Part shown: piece after piece, positions 1-8,916 of the stretch
Position numbering within the stretch: the first letter of the stretch is position 1
Layout: every line of letters starts with the position of its first letter
Assembly: GCA_016866775.1 (NCBI GenBank)
Contig: VGLJ01000011.1
Span: 22,964-86,963, forward strand
From: Candidatus Rokuibacteriota bacterium
Lineage (GTDB): Bacteria > Methylomirabilota > Methylomirabilia > Rokubacteriales > CSP1-6
Direction: 5' to 3'
Length of the DNA stretch: 64,000 nt
Notes under the pieces: model-generated
What the model saw: the letters and a program-made list of their open reading frames with translations, nothing else
Database searches by the model: none
Told to the model about the DNA's origin: nothing
Translations under genes and position numbers: made by a program

Positions 1-835
1 TATTCCTCTCGCCCTCCTTGATCGAGACGCGCCAGTGGATGCGGTCTTCCTCGGGTGGATAGTCGCCCGCCGCCTTGTGGTACGAGCAGCGGTTGTCCCA
101 GATGACGATGTCGCCCTTGCGCCACTTGTGGCGGTACTGGGCGTCGGGATGGATCATCCGCTCGGTCAGCTCGTCGATCAGCGCGTCGCTTTCGGATTCG
201 TCGACGCCCTCGATGCGGAGGATCTTGCCGGGATCGAAGTAGAGTCCCTTGCGCTTGGTCTCGGGGTGCGTGCGGGTGATCGGGTGGCGGACCGGCGTCC
301 AGTTGCGGTCTTCCTCGTTCAGGAGCTGCGTCGCCTTCCGGCGCCCGCCGTACGTGAACACGCCGAGCCGTCCGTCGAGGCGCTCCTTCAGCCGCGGCGG
401 TAGCGCGTCGTACGCCGCGTACATGCTGGCAAAGTGCGTGTCACCGCCGGTGCTCGGCACCGCGAGCGCATAGAGCTGCGTCGCCTTGAACGGCTCCTCG
501 TCGTACGCGCCGTCGGTGTGCCAGCCCTCGGCCCCGCGCCGGTAGATCGCCATGTCGAGCGAGCCGTCGGCCTTGAACTTGTTGACGCCGAGGAAGGTGA
601 TCTCGGGGTAGTCGGGGTGCCGCGTGCTCTTCGAGGGGTGCGGAACCACGATGCCGAAGCGGCGGCTGTAGCGCAGGAACTCGTCGATCGTGAGCTCCTG
701 GTCCGGGACGACCAGCACGTTGCCGTCGAGCCAGGCGCGATACAGCGGAGCGAAGCCCGCGTCGTCGAGCGTTGTGACGTCGACGCCGCGCACCTCGACG
801 CCGATCTGCGGGCCCAGCCGGCGCACCTCGACCAT
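1..835 (-). CDS. TauD/TfdA-family Fe(II)/2-oxoglutarate dioxygenase (3' end outside window)
   Basis: This is a non-haem iron oxygenase that couples 2-oxoglutarate decarboxylation to hydroxylation of a small organic substrate. The gene runs off the left edge, so about 278 codons are visible and the stop is missing; family members are 270-310 residues, so little is lost. The iron-binding triad can be read as H106-x-D108 (in GWHTDGAYDEE) and a distal His at about 253 (in WDNRCSYHKA), with the cosubstrate Arg shortly after (HWRVS). The ATG at 835 is chosen because the family-typical N-terminus (VRRLGPQIGVEV) starts there. It is divergent from the aldo/keto reductase with a 51 bp gap. The substrate cannot be told from sequence; taurine, alkylsulfonates or aryloxyacids are the usual ones. 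Confidence 0.85.
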   Translation of the reverse strand, partial: MVEVRRLGPQIGVEVRGVDVTTLDDAGFAPLYRAWLDGNVLVVPDQELTIDEFLRYSRRFGIVVPHPSKSTRHPDYPEITFLGVNKFKADGSLDMAIYRRGAEGWHTDGAYDEEPFKATQLYALAVPSTGGDTHFASMYAAYDALPPRLKERLDGRLGVFTYGGRRKATQLLNEEDRNWTPVRHPITRTHPETKRKGLYFDPGKILRIEGVDESESDALIDELTERMIHPDAQYRHKWRKGDIVIWDNRCSYHKAAGDYPPEEDRIHWRVSIKEGERN

Positions 836-874
836 CGGGCCGCATGGTGCGCCCGCGCCGGCGCGTCGTCAAGG

Positions 875-880
875 TAGACT
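875..880 (+). promoter_or_regulatory. -10-like TAGACT box, 6 nt before the aldo/keto reductase start
   Basis: TAGACT lies exactly 6 nt upstream of the ATG at 887 and there is no Shine-Dalgarno sequence, which fits a leaderless transcript starting at or next to the A of the start codon. The same arrangement recurs at other operon heads in the window. Confidence 0.5.
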
Positions 881-886
881 TCGGCC

Positions 887-1717
887 ATGCCGTCACATCC
901 CGGGTTCCTCTACGGCACCGCGTGGAAGGAAGACCGCACCGCCGCGCTGACCGAGCTCGCCCTGCGCACGGGGTTTCGCGGCATCGACACGGCGAACCAG
1001 CGCCGCCACTATCATGAGTCGGCGGTCGGCCGCGGGCTCGCCGCCGCGTATCGCGCCGGCGCCGTCACGCGCGCGGACCTGTTTCTCCAGACGAAGTTCA
1101 CGTACCAGGCGGGCCAGGACCATCGCTTGCCGTACGACGCCGACGCGAGCCTCTCCGCGCAGGTCGCGCAGTCGATGGCGAGCTCGCTCGAGCACCTCGA
1201 GACCGATCACGTCGACAGCTACGTACTGCACGGCCCCGCGTCGGGCTACGAGTGGACCGTTCACGACGCCGAGGTGTGGGCGGCGATGCGCGCCGAGCGC
1301 GACGCCGGGCGCACGCGGGTCCTCGGCGTCAGCAACGTCTCGCTGCGCCACCTCGAGCAGATGGCCGCCGCCGGCGCCGAGCTGCCGGCGTTCGTGCAGA
1401 ACCGCTGCTTCGCGCGCTTCGGGTGGGACTACCACGTCCGCGTGTTCTGTGCGGAGCACGGCATCGTGTACCAGGGCTTCTCGCTGCTCACCGCGAACCC
1501 GGAGGTCCTGCCGCATCCGCTCGTGCGGAGCATCGCGTCGCGGAACGGGGCCACCCCGGCCCAGGTCGTCTTTCGCTTCGCGCTCGCGGTCGGGATGCTC
1601 CCGCTCACGGGCACGAGCAACGCCGAGCACATGAAGCAGGACCTCGCGAGCAACGAGATCGCGCTCTCCGACGAGGAGGTGCGCGCGATCGAAGCCGTGG
1701 CGGTGCGCGCGGGATGA
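887..1717 (+). CDS. Aldo/keto reductase
   Basis: NAD(P)H-dependent reductase of the AKR superfamily (276 aa TIM barrel), which reduces carbonyl groups. The tetrad residues can be followed: D34 (GIDTAN), Y42 (RHYHE), K70 (LQTKF) and a His in VLHGP. The NADPH-binding C-terminal stretch (PLTGTSNAEHMKQDL) is also present. It heads a three-gene run with the enolase-superfamily enzyme (ATGA overlap) and an MFS transporter (GTGA overlap), so these three are almost certainly co-transcribed and translationally coupled, suggesting uptake or export plus modification of a hydroxy- or sugar-acid. The actual substrate is unknown. Confidence 0.87.
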   Translation: MPSHPGFLYGTAWKEDRTAALTELALRTGFRGIDTANQRRHYHESAVGRGLAAAYRAGAVTRADLFLQTKFTYQAGQDHRLPYDADASLSAQVAQSMASSLEHLETDHVDSYVLHGPASGYEWTVHDAEVWAAMRAERDAGRTRVLGVSNVSLRHLEQMAAAGAELPAFVQNRCFARFGWDYHVRVFCAEHGIVYQGFSLLTANPEVLPHPLVRSIASRNGATPAQVVFRFALAVGMLPLTGTSNAEHMKQDLASNEIALSDEEVRAIEAVAVRAG

Positions 1718-2802
1718 AGATCACGCACGTCGCCGTCGATGTCGTGCGAGTGCCCGTGGACCGCCCCTACGTCGCGGGCGCGCGCGCCGTCGATGCCAAC
1801 TGGCACGTGCTCGCGCGGATCACCACGTCCGACGGCGTCGAGGGCGTCGGCTACATCGTCTACCCGCGTCCCGATCTGATGACCGCGATCGGACACGCGG
1901 CGCGCGAGCTCGGCGAGACGCTGATCGGCATGAGCGTGCTCGAGCCCGAGGCCGCGTGGGACCGGCTCGCCCGTCGCGGCGACTGGGTCGGGCCGGGCGG
2001 GCTGCTGCACGCAGCACTCGCGCCGCTCGACATCGCCGTGTGGGACGCCGCGGGCAAGACGCTCGGCCAGCCGCTTCATCGGCTGCTCGGTGGCTATCGC
2101 GATCGCGTACCGACGTACGGAAGCGACGGGCTCTGGTACAGCCTGTCGCCGGACGAGCTCGCCGCGTCCGCACGCCGTCACGTCGACGACGGCTTCGACG
2201 CGGTCAAGCTTCGCATCGGCAAGGAGCCGACCGCCGAGCGCGAGGCGGAGCGCGTCCGCGCGGTGCGCGAGGCCGTCGGCCCGGACGTCCGCATCATGGT
2301 GGATGCGACCGAGAGCTGGACGCTGCGGCAGGCGCGGGAGACCGGCCGCGTGCTGCAGGAGGCGGGCATCGCGTGGCTCGAGGACCCCGTGCACCATCTC
2401 GATCTGGCTGGACTCGCCGAGCTGCGCCGCGCGTTGACGGTTCCGGTCACGGGCGGCGAGCATCTCTATCACCTCGACGCGTTCCGCGCGCTGCTCGAGG
2501 CGCGCGCCGTCGACGTCGTGATCCTCGATCTTGCGCGCGTCGGCGGCATCACGCCGTGGCGCAAGATCGCGGCGCTGGCGCAGGCGCATCGCGTGCCGGT
2601 GTGCGGCCACGTCGTGCCCGAGATCCAGGTGCATCTGCTCGCGGCCGTGCCGAACGGCCATCTCGTGGAGTACGTGCCGCGCTCCGCGGCGATCCTCGCG
2701 GCGATGCCCCGTCGCGAGCGCGGCGCGCTCGTCGCGCCGTCGGCGCCGGGCCTCGGGCTCGAGCTCGATGCCGACGCGGTCCAGCGCTACCGGGTCGCGT
2801 GA
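1714..2802 (+). CDS. Mandelate racemase/muconate lactonizing enzyme family protein
   Basis: Enolase-superfamily enzyme (362 aa) that abstracts the alpha-proton of a carboxylate substrate to form a Mg-stabilised enolate. Metal ligands are readable as D197 (IMVDATES), E223 (WLEDPV) and E249 (TGGEH). The base on the second strand is K165 in VKLRIGK, where the usual KxK is K-L-R, and the opposite face carries a D272/H299 dyad (ILDLARVGG and CGHVVPE). This is the mandelate-racemase subgroup pattern, so racemase or acid-sugar dehydratase activity is likely. The ATG overlaps the stop of the aldo/keto reductase (ATGA). Confidence 0.88.
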   Translation: MKITHVAVDVVRVPVDRPYVAGARAVDANWHVLARITTSDGVEGVGYIVYPRPDLMTAIGHAARELGETLIGMSVLEPEAAWDRLARRGDWVGPGGLLHAALAPLDIAVWDAAGKTLGQPLHRLLGGYRDRVPTYGSDGLWYSLSPDELAASARRHVDDGFDAVKLRIGKEPTAEREAERVRAVREAVGPDVRIMVDATESWTLRQARETGRVLQEAGIAWLEDPVHHLDLAGLAELRRALTVPVTGGEHLYHLDAFRALLEARAVDVVILDLARVGGITPWRKIAALAQAHRVPVCGHVVPEIQVHLLAAVPNGHLVEYVPRSAAILAAMPRRERGALVAPSAPGLGLELDADAVQRYRVA

Positions 2803-4055
2803 CCGGCCCCTTCCGCGTCCGGAGCTTCCGGTTCCAGTGGCCGGCCGACCTCCTGACGTCGTGGGCGACGGAGATGGAGACGCTGATCCTCGGCTGGTAC
2901 GTGATGGTCGACAGCGGCTCGGTGCTGATGCTGACCGCGTTCGGGTCGCTCCAGTCGCTCGGCACGCTCGCGTCGCCGGTCTTCGGCATGCTCGGCGATC
3001 GCCTCGGCGTCCGCACGATGCTCTGCACGATGCGCGCGGCGTACGTGCTCCTCGCGGCGGCCGTGACGGCGCTCGCGGCCTGGGACTGGCTGACCCCGGT
3101 CTGGGTGCTCGCGATCGCCACGCTCACCGGCATCGTGCGGCCCAACGACCTCGTGATGCGCAACGCGCTCATCGGCGAGACGATCCCGCCGCCCCAGCAG
3201 ATGGGCGCTCTCGGCTTCTCGCGCGCCAGCCAGGACTCGGCGCGCGTCGCCGGCGCGCTCGCCGGCGCCGGGCTCTCGGCCGCGCTCGGCATCGGCACCG
3301 CGTACGTCTTCGTCACGCTGTTCTACGCCGCGAGCTTCGCGCTGACCTTCGGCGTCGCGCGCTCGCGGCCCGCGCCGGATCCCACGCGGGCGGCGCGCGG
3401 CGCCGAGGCGCGGCCGTCGCCCTATCGCGACGTGAAGGACGGCCTCGTCCACGTCGCGACGACGCCGGCGCTGCTCGCGGCGATGCTGCTGGCGTTCCTC
3501 ATCAACATCTCGGCCTATCCGGTGACGAGCGGGCTCCTGCCGTACGTCGCGCGCGAGGTCTACACGGTCGACAGCACCGGTCTGGGCTGGCTCGTCGCGA
3601 GCTTCGGCCTCGGCGCGCTCGCCGGCTCGATCGTGATCGTCGCGACGGGCGGTCCGCGACGCCCGGAGCGCGCGATGATCGTCTACGCGGCGCTCTGGTA
3701 CGCGCTGCTGCTCGGCTTCGGGGCCGCGCGCGACGTCCGCGTCGGGCTCGCGTTGATGCTGGTCATCGGATTCGTGCAGAGCATCGCGATGATCTCGCTG
3801 ATGGCCACCATGCTCGCCGCCGCCGAGGCGCGCTTCCGCACGCGCGTGATGGGCGCGCGTCAGCTCGCCGTCTACGGCATGCCCCTCGGGCTGATGGCGG
3901 CGGGCGTGCTGATCGGCCGGATGGGCTGGGCGGCGACGGTCGGCATGTACTGCGCGGTCGGGCTCGTCTTCACGCTGGCCATCGGGCTCCGCTGGCGCGG
4001 GAGCCTCGGGCCGGCGCGGCGCGCGCTCACGCCGTCGACGTCTCGAACTGCCTGA
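2799..4055 (+). CDS. MFS transporter (EntS/MFS_3-like)
   Basis: Twelve-helix major facilitator protein of 418 aa. The GTG start at 2799 overlaps the stop of the preceding gene (GTGA) and gives the usual short cytoplasmic N-terminus (TGPFRVRSFRFQW) before helix 1. The motif-A-like loop GDRLGVR follows helix 2, and long hydrophobic stretches continue to the end. The overall pattern resembles the MFS_3 group that includes enterobactin exporter EntS and macrolide exporters. Its position behind two catabolic-type enzymes fits transport of their substrate or product. The 3' end overlaps the convergent peptidase gene by 29 bp. Confidence 0.85.
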   Translation: MTGPFRVRSFRFQWPADLLTSWATEMETLILGWYVMVDSGSVLMLTAFGSLQSLGTLASPVFGMLGDRLGVRTMLCTMRAAYVLLAAAVTALAAWDWLTPVWVLAIATLTGIVRPNDLVMRNALIGETIPPPQQMGALGFSRASQDSARVAGALAGAGLSAALGIGTAYVFVTLFYAASFALTFGVARSRPAPDPTRAARGAEARPSPYRDVKDGLVHVATTPALLAAMLLAFLINISAYPVTSGLLPYVAREVYTVDSTGLGWLVASFGLGALAGSIVIVATGGPRRPERAMIVYAALWYALLLGFGAARDVRVGLALMLVIGFVQSIAMISLMATMLAAAEARFRTRVMGARQLAVYGMPLGLMAAGVLIGRMGWAATVGMYCAVGLVFTLAIGLRWRGSLGPARRALTPSTSRTA

Positions 4056-5808
4056 CCATCTCCCGCACCACGTCGAGGCTCGCCCGCCAGAACGCCTGCG
4101 CGCGAATGTCGATGCCGAACCGGCTGCCCAGTTCCGCCGCGCTGGCGAGGCCCGTCGACGCGAGCAGCTCGTCATAGCCCGCGCGGAAGCCGTCCGGGAC
4201 CTTGCGATAGTGCGCGTAGAGCCCGAGGCCGAACAGGAGTCCGAACGTGTACGGCCAGTTGTAGAAGGAGCGGGCGGTGGAGTAGTAGTGCGGCTTCATC
4301 GCCCACATGTACGGGTGGAGCGTTGCCGCATCGAGCCCGTCGCCGTACGTCTCGCGCTGCGCCTCGAGCATCAGCGCGTTGAGCTCGCCGACCGACAGGT
4401 CGCGCCGCGCGCGCCGCTCGAACAGGCGCGACTCGAAGAGGAAGCGCGAGTGGATGTCGACGACGATCTGGCAGGCGCCCTGGAGCTGGTGCTCGAGGAT
4501 CGCCAGCTTGTCCGCCGCCGAGTCGGCCTGCAGCGCGGCGTTGGCCACGATCGTCTCGCAGAAGATGCTGGCGGTCTCGGCGAGCGCCATCGGCGTGTCG
4601 CGCTGCATCGGCGTGCGCGTCGCGAGATTCGTGTTGTGGTACGCGTGGCCCAGCTCGTGCGCGAGCGTGCTCACGCTGCTGAAGCTCGGGCCGAAGTTGA
4701 GGAAGACGCGCGATTCGTCGCCCCGCACGCCCATGCAGAAGGCGCCGTCGCGCTTGCCTTCACGCGGCTCGGCGTCGATCCAGCGCTCGCGCAGCGCGCG
4801 TCGCGGCAGCTCGGCGAGCTTGGCGGAGTACGTGGCGAACTGCTCGACGACGAACGCGCCCGCGTCCTCGAAGGACCACGCGCGCACGCCTTCGCCGCCG
4901 ACGGGCGCGAACAGGTCGTACCAGGGGAGGGATCGCTTGCCGAGCCGCCGCGCCTTGGCGCGAAGGTAGCGCCGGAAGTCGGGGAACGCCTCGCGACACG
5001 CCGCGTGCATCGCGTCGAGCGTCGGGCGATCGATGTTGTTGGCGAACAGCGCCGGCTCGAGGTCGTCGGTGAAGCCGCGGCGCCGGTTGAGCGTGTGGAC
5101 CTCGCCCTTGATGCCGTTGAGCGCCGCCGCGAGCGGCACGGCCGCGCGCTCCCACCCCTTCAGCTCCGCCTCGTACGCCGCCTTGCGGACGTCGGGGCTC
5201 GGATCGTGCGCGAGCGCGCGCACCGCGCTCATCGGCAGCGGTGCGGGCTTCCCCGCGACCTCCACGACGAGCTGCGAGGAGACGTTGCCGTGCAGGCGCG
5301 CCCACGCGATGCCGCTGGACGGGCCGAGCGACGCCGCGAGATCCTCCTCGGGCTCGGTCATCTGGTGGCGCGCGGCGCGCGCCGCCTTGCGCAGCGGAAA
5401 CCCGTGCGCGCGCGCGGTGGCGGAGCGCTCGACGAGGGCGTCGACGTCCAGCGCGCCGATCCACGCGACGAAGCGCGTGCCGAGCTTGCGCAGCTCGACG
5501 AGGTGCTGCGAGAGCTCGCTGTCCCGCGCCTGCGCGGTCTCGTCGCGCGAGTTCGTGGCCACGAATGCGCTGACGTACGCGCCGACGGTGCGCAGCTCTT
5601 CCCCCAGCGCGTTCTGGCGCGGCACGATCGCGTCGAAGGCGGCGACGGTCTCGGAGTCGACTCTCGCGCCGTCGCCGCCGCGGATGCCGCGCCGGTCGAA
5701 CTCGGCGCGGAGCTCGGCGATGCCGTCGACGGCGCGGGCGAACGCGGCGCGGAATTCCTCGCTGTCGAGGCTCGGGTAGACGGCGGTCATGTCCCAGCGC
5801 GGCGGCAT
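4027..5808 (-). CDS. pepF: M3-family oligoendopeptidase (PepF-like)
   Basis: Zinc metallopeptidase of 593 aa, length-typical for oligoendopeptidase F, which cleaves short peptides in the cytoplasm. The zinc site is H384-E-L-G-H388 within TLAHELGHAYHN, and the third-ligand region follows (ETASIFCE). A long helical N-terminal half precedes the catalytic region, as in the M3 fold. The start at 5808 is supported by TACCAT 6 nt upstream and no Shine-Dalgarno. It is divergent from the IclR regulator with only 23 bp between start codons, so the two share a promoter region and the regulator may control it. Confidence 0.92.
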   Translation of the reverse strand: MPPRWDMTAVYPSLDSEEFRAAFARAVDGIAELRAEFDRRGIRGGDGARVDSETVAAFDAIVPRQNALGEELRTVGAYVSAFVATNSRDETAQARDSELSQHLVELRKLGTRFVAWIGALDVDALVERSATARAHGFPLRKAARAARHQMTEPEEDLAASLGPSSGIAWARLHGNVSSQLVVEVAGKPAPLPMSAVRALAHDPSPDVRKAAYEAELKGWERAAVPLAAALNGIKGEVHTLNRRRGFTDDLEPALFANNIDRPTLDAMHAACREAFPDFRRYLRAKARRLGKRSLPWYDLFAPVGGEGVRAWSFEDAGAFVVEQFATYSAKLAELPRRALRERWIDAEPREGKRDGAFCMGVRGDESRVFLNFGPSFSSVSTLAHELGHAYHNTNLATRTPMQRDTPMALAETASIFCETIVANAALQADSAADKLAILEHQLQGACQIVVDIHSRFLFESRLFERRARRDLSVGELNALMLEAQRETYGDGLDAATLHPYMWAMKPHYYSTARSFYNWPYTFGLLFGLGLYAHYRKVPDGFRAGYDELLASTGLASAAELGSRFGIDIRAQAFWRASLDVVREMVRQFETSTA

Positions 5809-5814
5809 GGGAGC

Positions 5815-5824
5815 ATGGTATCCT
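5815..5824. promoter_or_regulatory. Overlapping divergent -10 boxes for pepF and the IclR gene
   Basis: On the minus strand TACCAT (5820 to 5815) ends 6 nt before the pepF ATG. On the plus strand TATCCT (5819-5824) ends 7 nt before the regulator GTG. The two boxes overlap by two bases, so RNA polymerase can occupy only one direction at a time. Confidence 0.5.
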
Positions 5825-5831
5825 GAGCGCC

Positions 5832-6656
5832 GTGCCGAATACAGAACGTTATTCCAGAACCAGAACGTCGGCGGCCGGGCACCGCGCCGCGAACCGCGTG
5901 GTCGACATCCTCGAGCTGCTCGCCAAGAGTCCCGAGGGCCTGGCGCTCCGCGACGTGAGTGTCCGGCTCGCGGCGCCGAAGTCGAGCCTCCTGCCGCTCC
6001 TGCGCGCGCTCACCGCGCGCGGGTACCTCGTGCAGGGCCGCGCGGGCGACTACCGGATCGGCCCGGGCGCGCTCGGGCTGGGCACGGCGGGGCCGGCGCA
6101 GCGCGAGCTGATCGAGGTCGCGCGGCCCGCGGCCGTCGAGCTCATGCGCCGCACCGGCGAGACGGTCTTCGTCGGCACGCTGTCGAGCGATCGCCGCTCG
6201 GTCGTGTACGTCGACCGCGTGGAGAGCGACCATGTGATCCGCTACGCGGCGGGCGTGGGCGACCGGCGGCCGCTGCACGCGACGTCGAGCGGCAAGGCGA
6301 TCCTCGCGTTCCTGCCGGAGGAGGAGCGCCAGGAGATCCTCAGGACGCTGCCGCTGGCGCGGCACACGGCGCAGACCGTGACGAGCCTGGCCGCGCTCCG
6401 CGCGTCGCTCGACGACGTCCACCGCACCGGGGTGTGCATCACCATCGACGAGCTCGTCGCCGGCGCGTCGGGCATCGCCGCGCCGGTCTTCGACCATTTC
6501 GGGCGCGTGGCCGGGACGTGCGCGATCGGCGGCCCGACGGAGCGTGTGCGGCCGCGCCTCAAGATGCTCGCGGGGGAAGTGAGGGCCGCCGCCCGCGCGC
6601 TCTCGGGACGGCTGGGGCATCGCGCGGACGAACGCAAGGGTGGGAGGACGTCATGA
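5832..6656 (+). CDS. IclR-family transcriptional regulator
   Basis: 274 aa regulator with an N-terminal winged helix (about residues 15-75: NRVVDILELLAKSPEGLALRDVSVRLAAPKS) followed by the GAF-like IclR effector domain, including the conserved HATSSGKAILAFLP stretch and the late GIAAPVFD segment. IclR proteins respond to small carboxylates or aromatics. The GTG start has TATCCT 7 nt upstream and no Shine-Dalgarno. It overlaps the downstream monooxygenase by 4 bp (ATGA), so it likely regulates that operon and possibly the divergent peptidase. Confidence 0.92.
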   Translation: MPNTERYSRTRTSAAGHRAANRVVDILELLAKSPEGLALRDVSVRLAAPKSSLLPLLRALTARGYLVQGRAGDYRIGPGALGLGTAGPAQRELIEVARPAAVELMRRTGETVFVGTLSSDRRSVVYVDRVESDHVIRYAAGVGDRRPLHATSSGKAILAFLPEEERQEILRTLPLARHTAQTVTSLAALRASLDDVHRTGVCITIDELVAGASGIAAPVFDHFGRVAGTCAIGGPTERVRPRLKMLAGEVRAAARALSGRLGHRADERKGGRTS

Positions 6657-7801
6657 AGGTCGGGGTCGCGCTCAACATGCTGCAGAAGGAAGGACGCTCC
6701 GACGCCGAGGTGTTCGCGGAGCACCTGGCGCTCGGCGACCTGGCGGAGCCGCTCGGCTTCGACTCGCTCTTCGCGCTGGAGCACCACTTCACCGGGTACG
6801 CGATGTCGCCGGCGCCGACGCAGCTCCTCAGCTATTACGCCGGGCGCACGAAGCGGATCACGCTCGGGACCGCGGTCATCGTGCTGCCCTGGCACGATCC
6901 GATCCGCGTCGCCGAGCAGATCGCGCTGCTCGACGTGATGTCGGGCGGCCGCTGCGTGTTCGGCTTCGGCCGCGGCGCGGCGAGCGTCGAGTACGCGGGC
7001 TTCCGGATCCCGATGGAGGAAGCGCGCGCCCGCTTCGTCGAGTCCGCGAAGATCGTGGTCACCGCGCTCACGAACGACTCGTTCGAGTGGGACGGCGAGT
7101 TCTTCACGATCCCGCGCACCTCGATCCGGCCGCGGCCGATCTCGCATCCCGAGCGGCGCTTCTACGCGTCGTCCGTGAGCCCGGAGTCCGCGGAGATCAT
7201 GGCGAAGCTGGGCTTCGGCGTGCTCGTCATCATGCAGAACGAGTGGCCGAAGGCGGCGCAGGACATCCAGCGCTACCAGGCGATCTCGCTGAGCGTGGGA
7301 CACGCGCCGCGTCCGCCGATCATCCTCACGAACGTCTCGGTCGCCGACAGCCGCGCCGAGGCGCACGAGCGCGCCACGCGGTATCTCGCGCGCAAGTGGG
7401 ACTCGATCGACACGCACTACCACTTCTCCGACGGCCACCTCGCGACCGTGAAGGGCTACGAGTTCTACGGCGGGATGGCGAAGACGTACTCGAAGATGAA
7501 GGACGAGAGCTTCCGCAAGAAGGCGACGGAGTTCTACGTGAAGATCCAGGTGACCGGCACGCCGGACGACTGCATCCAGCAGGTCGCCGAGATCCGCCGC
7601 CTCACCGGTGTCGATCACCTCGTCACGGAGTTCGGCTTCGGCGGGATGCCCCACGAGGAGGCCGAGCTCAACATGCGCCTCTTCGCGGATCGCGTGGTGC
7701 CGGTGCTCCAGCGCGACCCCGCGTTCACGGGCGCGGTCACGATCGCGGGCGCGCCCGCCGCGGTCTCGGACACGACGACCGGCGTCTTCGCGCCGGCGTA
7801 A
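6653..7801 (+). CDS. LLM-class flavin-dependent oxidoreductase 1
   Basis: Bacterial-luciferase-like monooxygenase (382 aa, TIM barrel) using reduced FMN or F420. Typical elements are the N-terminal strand KVGVALNM, FDSLFALEHHF, RITLGTAVIVLPWHDP, and DVMSGGRCVFGFGRG. The start overlaps the IclR gene (ATGA). It is followed by a G-rich hairpin repeat and a second monooxygenase. There is a slightly long C-terminal tail (after VLQRDPAF) without recognisable domain. The substrate is unknown; this family in catabolic regions often opens rings or oxidises sulfur, nitrogen or ether compounds. Confidence 0.88.
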   Translation: MKVGVALNMLQKEGRSDAEVFAEHLALGDLAEPLGFDSLFALEHHFTGYAMSPAPTQLLSYYAGRTKRITLGTAVIVLPWHDPIRVAEQIALLDVMSGGRCVFGFGRGAASVEYAGFRIPMEEARARFVESAKIVVTALTNDSFEWDGEFFTIPRTSIRPRPISHPERRFYASSVSPESAEIMAKLGFGVLVIMQNEWPKAAQDIQRYQAISLSVGHAPRPPIILTNVSVADSRAEAHERATRYLARKWDSIDTHYHFSDGHLATVKGYEFYGGMAKTYSKMKDESFRKKATEFYVKIQVTGTPDDCIQQVAEIRRLTGVDHLVTEFGFGGMPHEEAELNMRLFADRVVPVLQRDPAFTGAVTIAGAPAAVSDTTTGVFAPA

Positions 7802-7805
7802 TCCA

Positions 7806-7840
7806 GGGGGTTTGGGGTCCTCAGTTGTGGGGCCCCATGT
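7806..7840 (+). repeat. G-rich hairpin repeat, type A copy 1
   Basis: A G5-TTT run is followed by a hairpin: TGGGGTCC (7813-7820) pairs with GGGCCCCA (7830-7837), including one G-U pair, around the loop TCAGTTGTG. A second copy with the same loop except T to C lies on the minus strand at 16162-16200. Here it sits between two monooxygenase genes, 20 nt before the second start codon, so it could act in the leader of that gene. Confidence 0.7.
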
Positions 7841-7858
7841 CCAACGAAGGAGCGCTCG

Positions 7859-8914
7859 ATGGAGTTCGGCATCCTGTTCACGTCGCATCCGAATCACGCC
7901 AGCGAGCCGTACCCGCACCAGGACGTGCACGCGCGGGTCACGGCCCAGATCGAGGCGGCGGATGCGCTCGGCTACGACACCGCGTGGGTGGCGGAGCACC
8001 ACTTCTCGAATCAGTACGGCATCATGCCCGACGTCTTCACGTACCTCGGGTACCTCGCCGCGCGCACGTCGCGTATCCAGCTGGGCACCGCGGTGGTCAC
8101 GCTTCCGCTCTACGACCCGATTCGCGTGGTCGAGAACATGGCGTTCGTCGACATCCTCTCGGGCGGCCGCGTCGTGCTCGGGCTCGGCTCGGGCTATCGG
8201 CCGTACGAGTTCGAGGGCTTCGGGCGTGACTTCGAGGCCCGGCGCGACGTGCAGGAGGAAGCGATCGAGCTGATCCTGACGCTGCTCCACGAGCGGCGGG
8301 TCACGCACAAGGGCACGCACTTCCGCTCGACCATCGACGGCGAGTTCGAGATCTTCCCGGTGAGCCGGCAGACGCCGCATCCGCCGCTCTACATGGCCGC
8401 GGGCACCGAGCGCTCGATGGCGTACGCCGCGCGGCACGGCTTCGGGCTGATGCTGTCGACGCTGCCGTCGTTCGACACGCTCGCGCGGCAGATCGGCTTC
8501 TATCGCCGGCACGGCCCCGAGGCGCCGGCGCATCTCGCCGCGAATCCGGCGCACGGCAAGGTCGACGTCGCGCGCTGGGTCTACGTGGCGGAAACCGACG
8601 CGGACGCGAAGCGCGACAGCGAGGACGGCATCATCCGCCACCTGACGCACTTCCTGAGCGGCGCGACGGCCGGCTATCTCGGCAACGTGTCGGAGAAGGA
8701 CCGCGCGGTGAAGCTCGACTACGGCGAGCTGGCGGCGACCACGCTCCTGCACGGCTCGCCGGAGACCGTGACGCGCCGGCTGCGCGAGCTCCGCGACAAG
8801 ACCGGGCTCACGTCGCTGCTGCTCCACTATCCGCCGTACTACGGACACGAGAAGGCGATGCGGAGCCTGCGCCTCTTCGCCGAGCGCGTGATGCCGGATT
8901 TCCGGCGGGCGTAG
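7859..8914 (+). CDS. LLM-class flavin-dependent oxidoreductase 2
   Basis: Luciferase-like monooxygenase of 351 aa (MEFGILFTS, YDTAWVAEHHF, RIQLGTAVVTLPLYDP, DILSGGRVVLGLGSGY). The ATG is preceded by a Shine-Dalgarno GAAGGAG at 8 nt spacing. It follows the hairpin repeat and precedes an MFS transporter by 2 bp, suggesting joint uptake and oxidation of one compound class. It differs clearly from monooxygenase 1 in the C-terminal half, so the two are not a recent tandem duplication. Confidence 0.88.
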   Translation: MEFGILFTSHPNHASEPYPHQDVHARVTAQIEAADALGYDTAWVAEHHFSNQYGIMPDVFTYLGYLAARTSRIQLGTAVVTLPLYDPIRVVENMAFVDILSGGRVVLGLGSGYRPYEFEGFGRDFEARRDVQEEAIELILTLLHERRVTHKGTHFRSTIDGEFEIFPVSRQTPHPPLYMAAGTERSMAYAARHGFGLMLSTLPSFDTLARQIGFYRRHGPEAPAHLAANPAHGKVDVARWVYVAETDADAKRDSEDGIIRHLTHFLSGATAGYLGNVSEKDRAVKLDYGELAATTLLHGSPETVTRRLRELRDKTGLTSLLLHYPPYYGHEKAMRSLRLFAERVMPDFRRA

Positions 8915-8916
8915 TC